Source: Bacteroidetes bacterium HGW-Bacteroidetes-4 (GTDB taxonomy: Bacteria > Bacteroidota > Bacteroidia > Bacteroidales > SZUA-534). Taken from it: DNA of 64,000 nt. The stretch covers positions 1-64,000 of the forward strand of contig PHDD01000009.1 in NCBI GenBank assembly GCA_002840905.1. Reading direction: 5' to 3'. Made by a program: the position numbers and the translations under genes. Shown piece after piece: positions 19,807-31,000 of the stretch. The notes beneath the pieces are model-generated. The model saw nothing but the letters and a program-made list of their open reading frames with translations, ran no database searches and had not been told where the DNA came from. The stretch's first letter is position 1; the number at the start of each line of letters is the position of its first letter.

Positions 19807-21264
19807 TTACTTCCCAATAATACTTATCAGTGAATGGTTTTTCGATTCAAGTACCGAGGAGCCGGTCAGGTAAGTGTCAATGGCATAGGCAGCCTCCCGG
19901 CCTTCGCTTATGGCATGTACCACCAGCGATTGTCCGCGTCGCATATCGCCGGCAGCAAATACGCCCGGTACCGAGGTTTGGAATTTTTGGGTGGCAACAT
20001 TTCCCCGGGCATCGAGTTCTACCTGTATATCTTTCAGCATGCCATATGGTTCAGGATGCATAAAACCAATAGCCAGTAAGGCCAGTTCGCAGGGAATTAT
20101 CCGTTCGGTTTCGGGCAATTCCTTAAAACTGCCGTTGGTCCATTGTACATCCACCAGTTGTACTCCTTTGAGCCGGCCTTTGCTGTCGCCAACAAATGCT
20201 TTGGTATTCACACTCCAGTGGCGTACACAACCTTCTTCCTGCGATGAGCTGGTTTTAAGTACAGCCGGAACCTGAGGCCATGGAGTTTTGACGTTTTTCG
20301 ATGCAGGGGGTTTTGGCAGCAGTTCTATCTGGGTTACCGTTTTGGCTCCCTGTCGGATACTGGTTCCCACACAATCCGATCCGGTATCGCCACCGCCAAT
20401 TACCAATACATTTTTTGCGGTAGCCAGCAATTCTTCCGCTTTATCAATGGGGTCGCCGGCAAGGCGCTTGTTTTGTTGGGTAAGAAAATCCATGGCAAAA
20501 TGCACGCCTTTAAGTTCCCTTCCGTTAAGCGATAAATCGCGTGGAACGGTGGAACCACCGCTAAGCAGGATGGCATCAAAATCGTTTTGTAGTTCTTTTA
20601 CCGATATATTTTTACCAATATGAGCGTTGGTTTTAAACTGAATTCCTTCGGCCTCCATAACCGCCAGACGGCGGTCGATAAGCGACTTTTCCAGTTTAAA
20701 ATCAGGAATGCCATAACGCAGCAGGCCGCCCAGCCGATTGGCCCGTTCAAAAACAGTAACCCAGTGACCGGCTGAATTTAGTTGTGCTGCTGCCGCTAAC
20801 CCCGCCGGGCCGCTTCCCACCACAGCCACTTTTTTGTTGGTGCGCAGCAGGGGCAGGTTGGCTTGCACCCAGCCTTCCTTAAAAGCCCGTTCAATAATGT
20901 TTTTTTCAATCAACTCAATGGCGGTTGGCTCCTTATTTATCGACAACACACAAGCTGCTTCACAGGGTGCCGGACAAATACGGCCGGTAAATTCAGGGAA
21001 GTTATTTGTCGAAATCAATATTTTATAGGCAGCCTTCCAATTGTCCTTGTAAACCATGTCGTTAAAATCGGGAATATTGTTTCCCAGGGGGCACCCACTA
21101 TGACAAAAGGGTACTCCGCAATCCATACATCGGGCGGCTTGCTTTTCAACGTTTATTTTGCTGAACGGCAACACAAACTCCCGGTAATCCTTTACCCTTT
21201 CGTTTACCGCTTTATTGGGGGGTAATTCTCTGTTATATTCTAAAAATCCGGTTGGCTTTCCCAT
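19807..21264 (-). CDS. gltD: Glutamate synthase small (beta) subunit
   Basis: A 485-residue flavoprotein that takes electrons from NADPH and passes them to the large subunit. The N-terminal cysteine motifs for two 4Fe-4S clusters are present: Cys46, Cys49, Cys54, Cys58 and Cys97, Cys101, Cys105. The FAD-binding Rossmann loop is VVGSGPAGLAAAAQL at about 148-162, the NADPH loop is VIGGGDTGSDC, and the C-terminal GDMRRGQSLVVHAISEGREAA closes the flavin site. Length is standard. It starts 63 bases after the gltB stop on the same strand, so the two are almost certainly one operon with gltB first. Confidence 0.95.
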   Translation of the reverse strand: MGKPTGFLEYNRELPPNKAVNERVKDYREFVLPFSKINVEKQAARCMDCGVPFCHSGCPLGNNIPDFNDMVYKDNWKAAYKILISTNNFPEFTGRICPAPCEAACVLSINKEPTAIELIEKNIIERAFKEGWVQANLPLLRTNKKVAVVGSGPAGLAAAAQLNSAGHWVTVFERANRLGGLLRYGIPDFKLEKSLIDRRLAVMEAEGIQFKTNAHIGKNISVKELQNDFDAILLSGGSTVPRDLSLNGRELKGVHFAMDFLTQQNKRLAGDPIDKAEELLATAKNVLVIGGGDTGSDCVGTSIRQGAKTVTQIELLPKPPASKNVKTPWPQVPAVLKTSSSQEEGCVRHWSVNTKAFVGDSKGRLKGVQLVDVQWTNGSFKELPETERIIPCELALLAIGFMHPEPYGMLKDIQVELDARGNVATQKFQTSVPGVFAAGDMRRGQSLVVHAISEGREAAYAIDTYLTGSSVLESKNHSLISIIGK

Positions 21265-21327
21265 GATTCAATTTCTTTGTAGTTAAATTAATTTGGTATG
21301 CTTCGCTAAGACGTGCCTGCTTTTTAT

Positions 21328-24300
21328 TTAAACCACTTCTTTTATCCGCTCATCGGGTTTCTTTTCGATGGTTTTTTCACCCGAGGCCTTTGAAAGTTCC
21401 ACGTTTTTCAGTGCTTCCCGGTATTCTTGGGGAAAAATTTTAATGAATTTTAAGAGAGCATTGTCCCAGTTGTCAAGAATTTCTTTGGCCCGTGTACTTT
21501 GGGTGTAACGATAATGGTTTTCAATGTATTTACGTAAGGTGGACTCATCGTCGTATTCCAGTTCCATATAGTCGGTAAGTTCGTAGTTACGGTATTTTTC
21601 AAAAGTGCTGTCCATATCATAAACGTAGGCAATTCCTCCCGACATTCCAGCACCAAAGTTCGATCCTACACTACCTAAAATAATGGCCGTTCCTCCGGTC
21701 ATGTACTCGCAGCCATGCCGGCCCACACCTTCAACCACAGCGGTTACTCCGGAATTACGCACGCAAAAACGTTCGCCGGCAATACCCCGGATATAGGCTT
21801 CGCCCGAGGTAGCTCCGTAAAAGGCTACGTTACCGATAATCACATTTTCTTCGGCTTTAAAAGTCGATTTCCTGTCGGGATAAACAATCAGCTTACTGCC
21901 TGAGAGGCCTTTGCCAAAATAGTCGTTGGCTTCGCCTTCCAGTTCAAAACGAATGCCTTTGGCGGCAAAAGCGCCAAAACTCTGGCCTGCCGATCCCCTG
22001 AATTTTAGGCTTATGGTATCGTCGGGCAAACCGATGCCCTTGTGTTTTTTTGATATTTCGTTCGACAGCAGGGTACCAATGGAACGATCGGTGTTTACAA
22101 CAGTAAAGTTACCACTTACCTGTTTCCCTTTTTCAAGGGCTGGTTTTGCCAGTTCCATCAGCTTCCAGTCGTAAAACTGGTCAATGCCATGGTCTTGTTC
22201 CACCTGTTTGAATAAGCCAACCGAAGCATCGGCCTGTACTTTTGCCAGGATGGGTGATAAGTCGAGGGTTTTTATTTTCCAGTGATCAATGGTGTCGCGA
22301 ACACGCAGCGTATCTACCTGTCCAACCATTTCGTTTACCGTTCGGTAACCCAGCTGAGCCATAACCCGGCGTAAATCTTCGGCTAAAAAAGTAAAGTAAT
22401 TGACCACGTGTTGCGGGTCGCCGGTGAATAGTTTGCGCAATTCTTTATTTTGCGTGGCTACTCCTACTGGACAGGTGTTCGAATGGCATTTGCGCATCAT
22501 GATGCATCCGGTAGCAACCAGAGCAGCCGTGGCAACGCCCCATTCCTCGGCACCTAAAAGTGTGGCAATAGCCAAATCACGACCAGTACGCATCTGTCCG
22601 TCAACCTGCAAAGTGATGCGGTTCCTGAGGTTGTTTTTTACCAGGGTTTGGTGCGTTTCCGATAAGCCCAACTCCCAGGGAGTGCCTGCATGATGAACAG
22701 AACTTACCGGCGAGGCTCCGGTTCCGCCATCAAAACCCGAGATTAGTACCACATCGGCATGAGCTTTTGCCACTCCGGCAGCAATAGTTCCCACTCCGGC
22801 TTTCGACACCAGTTTTACATTAATGCGGGCATGACGGTTGGCATTTTTTAAATCGTAAATTAACTGGGCCAAATCTTCAATACTGTAAATATCGTGATGC
22901 GGTGGGGGCGAAATTAGCCCTACACCGGGAGTTGCGTGGCGTACGCGCCCAATCCAGTCATCTACTTTATGTCCGGGTAGTTGGCCTCCTTCGCCGGGCT
23001 TGGCTCCCTGCGCCATTTTAATTTGTAGTTCGTCGGCCTGACTTAAATAGTAGCTGGTTACACCAAATCGGCCCGAAGCCACCTGTTTTATGGCCGAGCG
23101 CATGCTATCGCCATTGAGAAGCAGTTCATAACGCATTTCGTCTTCACCTCCTTCGCCGCTATTGCTTTTTCCTCCAATACGGTTCATGGCGATGGCCAGG
23201 GTGGAGTGTGCCTCGTGCGAGATAGAACCAAACGACATGGCTCCGGTGGCAAAGCGTTTAAAAATAGCCGATGCGGGTTCCACTTCGTCGAGAGGAACAG
23301 GCTTTCGTTTTTTGAAATCCAACAAACTCCGAATGGTAACTGCTTTTTCAGTTTGACTGTTAATTTCGCGGGCATATTCCTGATAAGCCTTTGCGTCGTT
23401 TTGTCGTGCCGCCTGTTGCAAAAGGGTAATGGTTTTGGGATTGAACAAATGGTGTTCGCCTTTTTGTTTCCATTGGTAAATTCCACCTTCGTCGAGACGT
23501 GGTTTTAAGCCGGCTTGTTGAGGGAAAGCCAGGCGATGACGCACACAGACTTCCCGTGCAATTCCATCGAAATCAATTCCCCCTAATCGCGAAACGGTTC
23601 CCTTAAAACACTTTTCAACTACCCTGTCAGAAAGGCCAATGGCTTCAAAAATCTGCGCTCCGTGGTACGATTGAATGGTTGAAATACCCATTTTCGAAAA
23701 TATTTTCAACAAACCCCCGCCGATTGCCTTTACATAATTATCAAAAGCTTTTGGATTATCAATACCTTTAGGGGATAACTTATTGGCTTCAAGTGAAACA
23801 ATGGTTTCAAAAGCCATGTAGGGATTTACTGCATTGGCACCATAACCAATAAGAGTGGCAAAATGGTGGGTTTCGCGCACATCGCCTGCTTCAACAATGA
23901 TACCGGTACGCACGCGCAACCCGTTTTCAATCAGGTGGTGGTGAATGGCACCGGTAGCCAGCAGAGAGGGAATGGGCGCCCAATTTTTATCAATTTTTCT
24001 ATCAGATATCAGAATAACATTGTAGCCATCTTCCATTATTGCAGCATCGGCTTCCGAACACATAACATCGAGGGCTTTCTCAAGTTCGCCGGGTTTTCCC
24101 GTAGCCGGATATATGGCATCGAGGGTTTTGATACGGAAATTGGTATCGTGATAATTCCGTAGTTTTTCTAATTGTTCGTTGGTTAATACCGGCTGATCAA
24201 ACGTAATTTGTTTGCAATGCAACGGGGTTTCCGATAACAGGTTGTAAAGTTTTCCGACCGCTGTACGTAACGACATCACTATTTTTTCACGAATGGGATC

Positions 24301-25917
24301 GATGGGCGGATTACTTACCTGGGCAAATTGTTGTTTAAAATAGTTGCTTAAGTGCCGGCTTTGGTTCGAAAGTATGGCTAAAGGCACGTCGCTACCCATG
24401 GAACCTAGCGGTTCTTTGCCTGATTCGGCCATGGTAGTAACGATAAAATTCACATCTTCCTGACTAAAACCAAAAGCCTGTTGGCGGGTAAGTAAATCGT
24501 CGGTATCGTAAGGAAAAGAAGGACTTACTTCCGGAATCTCGTCGATATGAAGCTGGTTCATCTCGAGCCATTTCCGATAAGGAGCCCTTTTGGCGATTTC
24601 ACTTTTTATTTCTTTATCGTATAAAATGCGTCCCTGCGACAAGTCGGCATAAATCATTTTACCGGGTTGCACGCGCCATTTTTTTACAATTTTTTCGGCG
24701 GGCACTGGCAGGGCGCCTACTTCCGACGAAACAATCAGGCGGTCGTCGTTTGTAATCAGCATACGCGAGGGGCGAAGGCCATTCCTGTCGAGTGTGGCTC
24801 CTACAATAGTTCCATCGGTAAAGCAAATAGATGCCGGACCATCCCAGGGCTCCATGATGGATGCGTGGTATTGGTAAAATGCCTTTTTTTCGTCGTTCAT
24901 TTTGTGGGTTTCCTGCCAGGCTTCGGGTACCAGCATCATTAAGGCGTGAGGTAGTGAACGACCACCCATAACGAGCATTTCAATCATGGAATCGAGATTA
25001 CCGGAGTCGGAATTGGTTTCGTCCATCACCGGACGCAGTTTCAGCATTTCGTCGGGGGTGAATTTGGTGCATTCCAAAAATTTCTCGTTCGAACTCATCC
25101 AGTTCATGTTCCCGCGAATGGTATTAATTTCGCCGTTATGGGCAATGTATCGAAAAGGCTGAGCCAGTCGCCACTTGGGAAAAGTATTGGTCGAAAACCG
25201 AGAGTGTATTAGAGCAATTGCCGACTCAAAGTTGGGGTCGTTTAAATCGGTATAGTATTTTCGGGTTTGATGGGTCCGAAATTGTCCTTTATAAACCATG
25301 GTTTTGTGTGAAAACGAAGTGAAATAAAACTCATGGCTGTTGTTCAGTAGTTGCTTGTTAATGGTATTGGAGCTGTACTGACGCAAAACAAAAAGTTTGC
25401 GTTCCAAATCCATTTCAGTAATGCCAGATTTGTGTTTCACAAAAAGCTGTTCGGTTTTGGGTTCACTCTGTCTGGCGGTATCACCCACATGGAACGATAG
25501 GTTGGGAACATCGCGGTAGCCAATTAATTCAAAACCTAACTCCGCCACATGAATATTTAGCATTTTGCGACACTCCTCACGAAGCTTTACATTGGCCGGA
25601 AAATAAACCATACCAACACCATATTTTCCATATTCAGGAAGTGTAAGTCCAATTTTTTTAAGTTCAATCCGAAGGAATTTGTCGGGCATTTGAGTTAGTA
25701 TGCCAGCGCCATCTCCGGTTTCAGGGTCGCTTCCTATGGCTCCGCGATGCTCCATATTTTCGAGCATGGTAAGGGCATCCATCACCAGTTGATGCGATTT
25801 AATGCCTTTAATTTGTGCAATAAACCCGATTCCGCAAGCATCGGATTCATATTGCGGGGTGTACATATTTTTCTGAGCTTGCTGCTTAGATTTCTTTTTT
25901 TCTTGTTTTGTTTTCAT
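21328..25917 (-). CDS. gltB: Glutamate synthase large (alpha) subunit
   Basis: A 1529-residue amidotransferase/synthase that converts 2-oxoglutarate and glutamine into two glutamates, the nitrogen-assimilation step after glutamine synthetase. The N-terminal nucleophile is Cys28 in YESDACGIGF; the 27 residues before it are a basic propeptide expected to be cleaved (an internal Met18 is an alternative start). The class II glutamine amidotransferase domain is followed by the central domain, the FMN domain (GAKPGEGGQLPGHKV, SGFDGGTGASP) with 3Fe-4S cysteines 1138, 1144 and 1149, and the C-terminal beta-helix (GVTAVVEGVGRHGCEYMTGG). It is full length. The upstream region is the shared 417-base spacer with a divergent histidine kinase. 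Confidence 0.95.
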   Translation of the reverse strand: MKTKQEKKKSKQQAQKNMYTPQYESDACGIGFIAQIKGIKSHQLVMDALTMLENMEHRGAIGSDPETGDGAGILTQMPDKFLRIELKKIGLTLPEYGKYGVGMVYFPANVKLREECRKMLNIHVAELGFELIGYRDVPNLSFHVGDTARQSEPKTEQLFVKHKSGITEMDLERKLFVLRQYSSNTINKQLLNNSHEFYFTSFSHKTMVYKGQFRTHQTRKYYTDLNDPNFESAIALIHSRFSTNTFPKWRLAQPFRYIAHNGEINTIRGNMNWMSSNEKFLECTKFTPDEMLKLRPVMDETNSDSGNLDSMIEMLVMGGRSLPHALMMLVPEAWQETHKMNDEKKAFYQYHASIMEPWDGPASICFTDGTIVGATLDRNGLRPSRMLITNDDRLIVSSEVGALPVPAEKIVKKWRVQPGKMIYADLSQGRILYDKEIKSEIAKRAPYRKWLEMNQLHIDEIPEVSPSFPYDTDDLLTRQQAFGFSQEDVNFIVTTMAESGKEPLGSMGSDVPLAILSNQSRHLSNYFKQQFAQVSNPPIDPIREKIVMSLRTAVGKLYNLLSETPLHCKQITFDQPVLTNEQLEKLRNYHDTNFRIKTLDAIYPATGKPGELEKALDVMCSEADAAIMEDGYNVILISDRKIDKNWAPIPSLLATGAIHHHLIENGLRVRTGIIVEAGDVRETHHFATLIGYGANAVNPYMAFETIVSLEANKLSPKGIDNPKAFDNYVKAIGGGLLKIFSKMGISTIQSYHGAQIFEAIGLSDRVVEKCFKGTVSRLGGIDFDGIAREVCVRHRLAFPQQAGLKPRLDEGGIYQWKQKGEHHLFNPKTITLLQQAARQNDAKAYQEYAREINSQTEKAVTIRSLLDFKKRKPVPLDEVEPASAIFKRFATGAMSFGSISHEAHSTLAIAMNRIGGKSNSGEGGEDEMRYELLLNGDSMRSAIKQVASGRFGVTSYYLSQADELQIKMAQGAKPGEGGQLPGHKVDDWIGRVRHATPGVGLISPPPHHDIYSIEDLAQLIYDLKNANRHARINVKLVSKAGVGTIAAGVAKAHADVVLISGFDGGTGASPVSSVHHAGTPWELGLSETHQTLVKNNLRNRITLQVDGQMRTGRDLAIATLLGAEEWGVATAALVATGCIMMRKCHSNTCPVGVATQNKELRKLFTGDPQHVVNYFTFLAEDLRRVMAQLGYRTVNEMVGQVDTLRVRDTIDHWKIKTLDLSPILAKVQADASVGLFKQVEQDHGIDQFYDWKLMELAKPALEKGKQVSGNFTVVNTDRSIGTLLSNEISKKHKGIGLPDDTISLKFRGSAGQSFGAFAAKGIRFELEGEANDYFGKGLSGSKLIVYPDRKSTFKAEENVIIGNVAFYGATSGEAYIRGIAGERFCVRNSGVTAVVEGVGRHGCEYMTGGTAIILGSVGSNFGAGMSGGIAYVYDMDSTFEKYRNYELTDYMELEYDDESTLRKYIENHYRYTQSTRAKEILDNWDNALLKFIKIFPQEYREALKNVELSKASGEKTIEKKPDERIKEVV

Positions 25918-26334
25918 AGCCTAATATTATTTTATTTGGCAAGTCCTTCTATCGATAGTGGGTTCTATTCCCTGACTGTATCAATTGAATTTTGGCAAAG
26001 AGTTTAACCCTATGTTAAAGTATCGCAAAAAATGCCTTGTACACACAAAATAAAAATAAAAACACGATATATAATAATAAAATGAAAGTATTTAGAATTA
26101 AAACAAATAAAAATGATACTTGTAATTAATTTAATTACTTGTTATTTGCAGCCTGAAGGTATTAGCAAACGTTTGAGCAAAAAACTGACATTTATCATAT
26201 AAAATCCAATCGGAGTATTGGAATGCATAGCCGTTTTTAAACTTATTTTATAGTTACTTGAAGACTGAAATATTGGGCATCGGTAACTTTCGAATGGGTT
26301 TTTAAGTAAACATATCTAATATGATTCAAAAATT
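25918..26334. other. Divergent intergenic region between gltB and the histidine kinase
   Basis: A 417-base AT-rich spacer that must hold the promoters of both flanking genes. I found no exact TAnnTTTG element at a convincing position, no RNA gene and no ORF beyond a dozen codons. Confidence 0.4.
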
Positions 26335-27672
26335 ATGGCAGAAAAACGCAAAAAGTGGCCTGGTTTATCATTAAAAGAAAAGGGATTGACCGTTAAAGAA
26401 CGTAAACTTTTTTATGCGGAACTTGACAGGAAGAATCTGACCAACTTTAGAATTGTAACCATTGCAACGTTCACAATGGCCGTTTTTTTTATTTTTTTTG
26501 ACGCTTACCTGAATTTTGATAAAAACACACAAAATGCGGTTAATATAGTGAGGTTTGTTTTTGTAGGCGGCATCCTGCTTCCTTTTATAATTTATTCCTT
26601 TTCTAAAAAAACCAAAGTTATTTCCCAATTAATTCTAATTGTAAATATTTTGGCTTATGGCGTGTTTTTGTTTGTACTTTCACTATTATCTAGTGGTTAC
26701 CCACAAGCGGTAGCACACTATATTGTTGCTTTCTATTTAATAAATATTGCACTTTACCTCTTGTTTGGCATCAGGCAACTCTTTGCCTATTTTATTTCAA
26801 CCGTGTTTTTAATTGCAATTAATTACATTTATCAGATGATAGGGTTTGCAGAAGATGTGGCTGTAAATCAAACCGATTTAAACGTTTGGTTTGTTCTGGT
26901 AACCATAGTTGGTGCCTTAGCAGGCAAACACAACGAAAATCTTTTGGAGCAATCATTTATAGCGAAATTGGAAATCAAGAGGGTAAATGAATCCAAGTAT
27001 CGCTTGTTTAGTATGGTTTCGCACGATTTAAAAAACATGATATCGGTGCAGTACACCATTTCCGATTGTTTAAGGGAACAAACAAGCCAAACCCAATCTG
27101 TTGAAATCATAAGGATGATAGATTTGCTTTATCGTTCAGCCAATGATGTGGTAGACGTTTTCGAAGATTTGATGACCTGGATAAAAACGCAAATGAATGC
27201 CATTACGCCAAAATTCACCCTGGTAAATCTGCCCTGTTTTACAGAGACAATTTTAACCCAAATGCAACCTTTTGCTCAGTCGAAGTTAGTGAAATTGAAA
27301 AGTGAACAAATGGCAGAAGAAAGTAGGGAAACAGATGCGAATATACTCGGATTGTTATTGCGGAATATTATTGGAAACGCCATAAAGTTTTCAAATCCAA
27401 AAGGAGAAGTGATTATACGCTGTAGGGTAAGTAAAACCCATTTGGAATATGAAGTGAATGACACCGGGCAGGGAATGACTGAAGAAAAAGTTGCCGGTTT
27501 ATTCCAAATGGAAAATTTTCAATCGAGTAAAGGAACATCAGGTGAAAGAGGAACCGGATTGGGTTTATTGCTAAGCAAAGAGCTTTTATCGTTTATCGAT
27601 GGAAATATTCAGGTATTCAGCGAATTTGGTAAAGGAACCCGGGTGGTTATTTCCATTCCACTCAGGCATTAA
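26335..27672 (+). CDS. Membrane sensor histidine kinase (orphan)
   Basis: A 445-residue sensor kinase. Residues about 40-205 contain roughly six hydrophobic helices with very short loops, so sensing is probably within the membrane rather than by a large periplasmic domain. The dimerisation/phosphoacceptor H-box is FSMVSHDLKN with His230. The ATPase domain has the N-box LRNIIGNAIKFSNP, the G1 box NDTGQGM and the G2 box GERGTGLGL. By family it autophosphorylates and passes phosphate to a response regulator, but none is encoded nearby. It lies between gltB (divergent) and the SusC operon (about 400 bases downstream, same strand), so it may or may not be functionally tied to either. Confidence 0.88.
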   Translation: MAEKRKKWPGLSLKEKGLTVKERKLFYAELDRKNLTNFRIVTIATFTMAVFFIFFDAYLNFDKNTQNAVNIVRFVFVGGILLPFIIYSFSKKTKVISQLILIVNILAYGVFLFVLSLLSSGYPQAVAHYIVAFYLINIALYLLFGIRQLFAYFISTVFLIAINYIYQMIGFAEDVAVNQTDLNVWFVLVTIVGALAGKHNENLLEQSFIAKLEIKRVNESKYRLFSMVSHDLKNMISVQYTISDCLREQTSQTQSVEIIRMIDLLYRSANDVVDVFEDLMTWIKTQMNAITPKFTLVNLPCFTETILTQMQPFAQSKLVKLKSEQMAEESRETDANILGLLLRNIIGNAIKFSNPKGEVIIRCRVSKTHLEYEVNDTGQGMTEEKVAGLFQMENFQSSKGTSGERGTGLGLLLSKELLSFIDGNIQVFSEFGKGTRVVISIPLRH

Positions 27673-28079
27673 TCCACAGTACATATGATCTGTACCAATT
27701 AGCTTTATTGTTCCTAAAATTTCTTCAAAACGCCAAAACATATTCTGGGTATTGACGTTTTTCTGGGAAATGATACAGCAATATAGTATAATTATTAAAG
27801 AAAATGAATTTTTGTTTTTTAGTGCTAAATGAAGTTATAATATAAAAACAGTATCTTCCTTTTTCTGTTGAATTAAGCTAAGGTGCTTTAAATGAATTAT
27901 TAGTATGAATAGGGTAATTAACTTAATATAGGCATTGTTTTTTAGCAAAAGTCATCTATTAATATCCTGCATAACATGATTTAGCTCACAAAAAAGTTTG
28001 TTTTATTACGTTTTTATTCACATTTTTGCTAGGCATAACAACACTTAACAGATATTTATTAATTTAAATTTGTTTATTT
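27673..28079. other. Intergenic region upstream of the SusC operon
   Basis: A 407-base AT-rich region. It contains a short inverted repeat GTACA/TGTAC at 27679-27695 and, at 28065-28072, a TAAATTTG that fits the -7 consensus but is so close to the SusC ATG (28080) that it would give a leaderless message. The operon promoter therefore probably lies elsewhere in the region. No gene is seen. Confidence 0.35.
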
Positions 28080-31000
28080 ATGAAGAAATTTACCATGCTA
28101 TTTGTATTACTGGCATTGCTGGGTATACAATTAGTTAGTGCGCAACCAAGGACCATAACAGGTACGGTAACCTCCGCTGAGGATGGTGTTTCATTACCTG
28201 GTGTGTCCGTTTCAGTAAAGGGTACTACCATTGGTACCATTACGAATATAGATGGGAATTTTTCTCTGGGAGTATCAGCAGAAGCAAAATCTTTGGTTTT
28301 TTCTTTTGTGGGAATGAAAACTCAGGAGGTAGAAATTGGATCCCAGAGTGTGATAAATGTGTCGTTAACACCGGATGTTATTGGTGTTGATGAGGTAATA
28401 ATTGTAGCCTATGGAACTTCTACTAAGGGATCTTTTACCGGTTCTGCAGCAACTGTGAAATCAGAAAAACTTGAAAAACGTCAGGTTTCTAACGTTACCC
28501 AAGCCTTATCTGGAGCTGTAGCCGGTGTACAGGTATTGAGTGATAATGGACAACCGGGTTCATCTGCAACAGTTCGTGTTCGTGGAGTTGGTTCAATTAA
28601 CGCTGGTACCAATCCGCTGTATGTAGTTGACGGTGTACCTTTTGATGGAGACATGTCGTCGATTAGCAGTTCTGACATTGAAACCATGACTGTATTGAAG
28701 GACGCTGCATCAACAGCGTTATATGGTGCCCGTGGAGCCAATGGTATTATCATGATTACCACAAAGAAGGGTAAAACCGGAGAAGCAAGGATTAACTTTG
28801 ATGCAAAAGTTGGAACCAATTCACGTGCAGTAGAAAATTATGAGGTATTAACCAGTCCTCAGAATTATACAGAAACAGAATATCAGGCTATTTATAATGC
28901 TGGGATATATAATTTGGGATATAATCCCTTTGAAGCAAATGCTTATGCAAATCAAAGGATTGTTACCAACACCGAGGGTGGAACCGGCTACACGATTTAT
29001 ACGGTTCCTGATGGTGAATCATTAATTGGCCTGAATGGTAAGTTAAATCCGAATGCGACCTTAGGGTATAGTGATGGTACTTATTATTATACTCCTGATA
29101 ATTGGGCGGATGAAACTTTTGTCAACAACCAAAGACAGGATTATAACCTATCAATTTCAGGTGGAAATGAAAAGCAAAATTACTTTATGTCGTTTGGTTA
29201 TATGGATGATCGGGGTATTATTACCGGATCTGGTTTTAATCGTCTTTCCGGACGTTTTAAAGGAGAAAATGAAGTTAAAAAATGGTTAAAAGTTGGAGCT
29301 AACGTAAGTTATAATAAAATGAAAGTTGACTATCCCGGAGAGCAAGTCACTACAAATTCAAGTGGAAACGCTTTCTTTATTGCCAACTATATAGCTCCTG
29401 TTTATCCTATTTTCGTTCGCGATGCAGAAACAAAAGCGATAATGCTAAATAATGGACGTAAGATGTATGATTATGGCGATGGTAATAGTACCAACTTTTC
29501 ACGTTCGTTTATGCAAATTGCAAACCCTGCGGGTGATTTAGAGTATAACAAGACAAATTATATTATGGATATTATGAACAGTTCATGGTTTGCTGAAATT
29601 TCGCCACTTCAAGGGCTTAAAATTACGGCCAGATACGGTTTAAATGTCGATAATACCCGCTATAACGATTTGGGTAATGCTTACATGGGACAAAGTGCTT
29701 CCTACGGAGGAACAGCCTATCAGGAACAAACACGTACACTTGGCTTAAACCAACAATATGTAGCAAATTACCAGTATGCATTACAGGATATTCATCAATT
29801 TGATTTTACTGCAGGTTACGATGGCTATTCGTATGAAACAGAATATGTTTATGCGGCTGGTCAGAATCTTTATCATCCTGAAAGTTACTATGTAAACAAT
29901 GCCATTGATAACAAAAGAGGTGGTGGAGCTTTGGATACTTACGCAACCAAAGGATACTTTGGTCGTATCAATTATTCGCTGAACGATACTTATTTTGGTA
30001 ATGTTTCGTACAGACGTGATGCTTCTTCTCGTTTTCATCCGGACAATCGCTGGGGTGATTTCTGGTCGGCAAGTGCTGCGTGGATGATTAGTAAAGAAGA
30101 CTTTTTAGCCAATTTGACCTGGGTTAATATGTTGAAGTTGAAGGCATCGTATGGTCAACAAGGAAACGATAATATTGGAAACTACTATGCCTGGATGGAC
30201 CAATATAAGATTACTGGTGCGGATGGTGTATTTTCAGATGGAACTTTAGTGTATAAAGGTAATCCTGATTTAACCTGGGAGACTTCGACTTCCTATAACA
30301 TTGGTACCGATTTTGGTTTATTTAACAACCAATTGAGCGGAACAATCGAGTACTTTGGGCGTAACTCAACAGATATGCTTTATTACAAGCCTGTTGCTGG
30401 TAGTTCAGGATATACTGAAATTCCTATGAATGTTGGATCGTTGACCAATACAGGTCTTGAGATTGATGTGGCATACAATATTATTAACACAAACGATTTT
30501 ACCTGGAATATTAATGCGAATGCTACCATGGTAAAAAATAAAATTAAAGAATTGCACCCCGATTTGAATGGTCAGTTAATTGATGGTACACGCATTTTTG
30601 AAGAAGGTGAATCGATGTACCGAATGTATTTGGTAGATTATGCCGGCGTTGATCCAACGAGTGGTCTGGCTCTTTACTGGTCGCAGGATGAAGAAGGCAA
30701 TCCAATAAAAACTGAAGACTATGTGAAAGCCCAATCTTATAAAGTTGCAACGGACGACTTGTTGCCAAAAGTATACGGTGGTTTTGGAACTACTGTTGAA
30801 GCATTTGGTTTTGATGCTTCAGTACAGTTTTCTTATCAGATGGGTGGTAAAATATATGATTCTGGATACTCAAGACTTATGCATGGTGGTATGGGAAGTT
30901 TTGCAGGAAACAACTGGCATAAGGATATATACAATGCATGGACACCTGAAAACCCCAATACCGATGTTCCCCGTTTGAATGCCAACGATAAATACGCCAA

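Noticed and set aside
28065-28072. TAAATTTG as the SusC operon promoter
   Set aside because: It is only 7 bases from the ATG, which would require a leaderless message; kept only as a remark.
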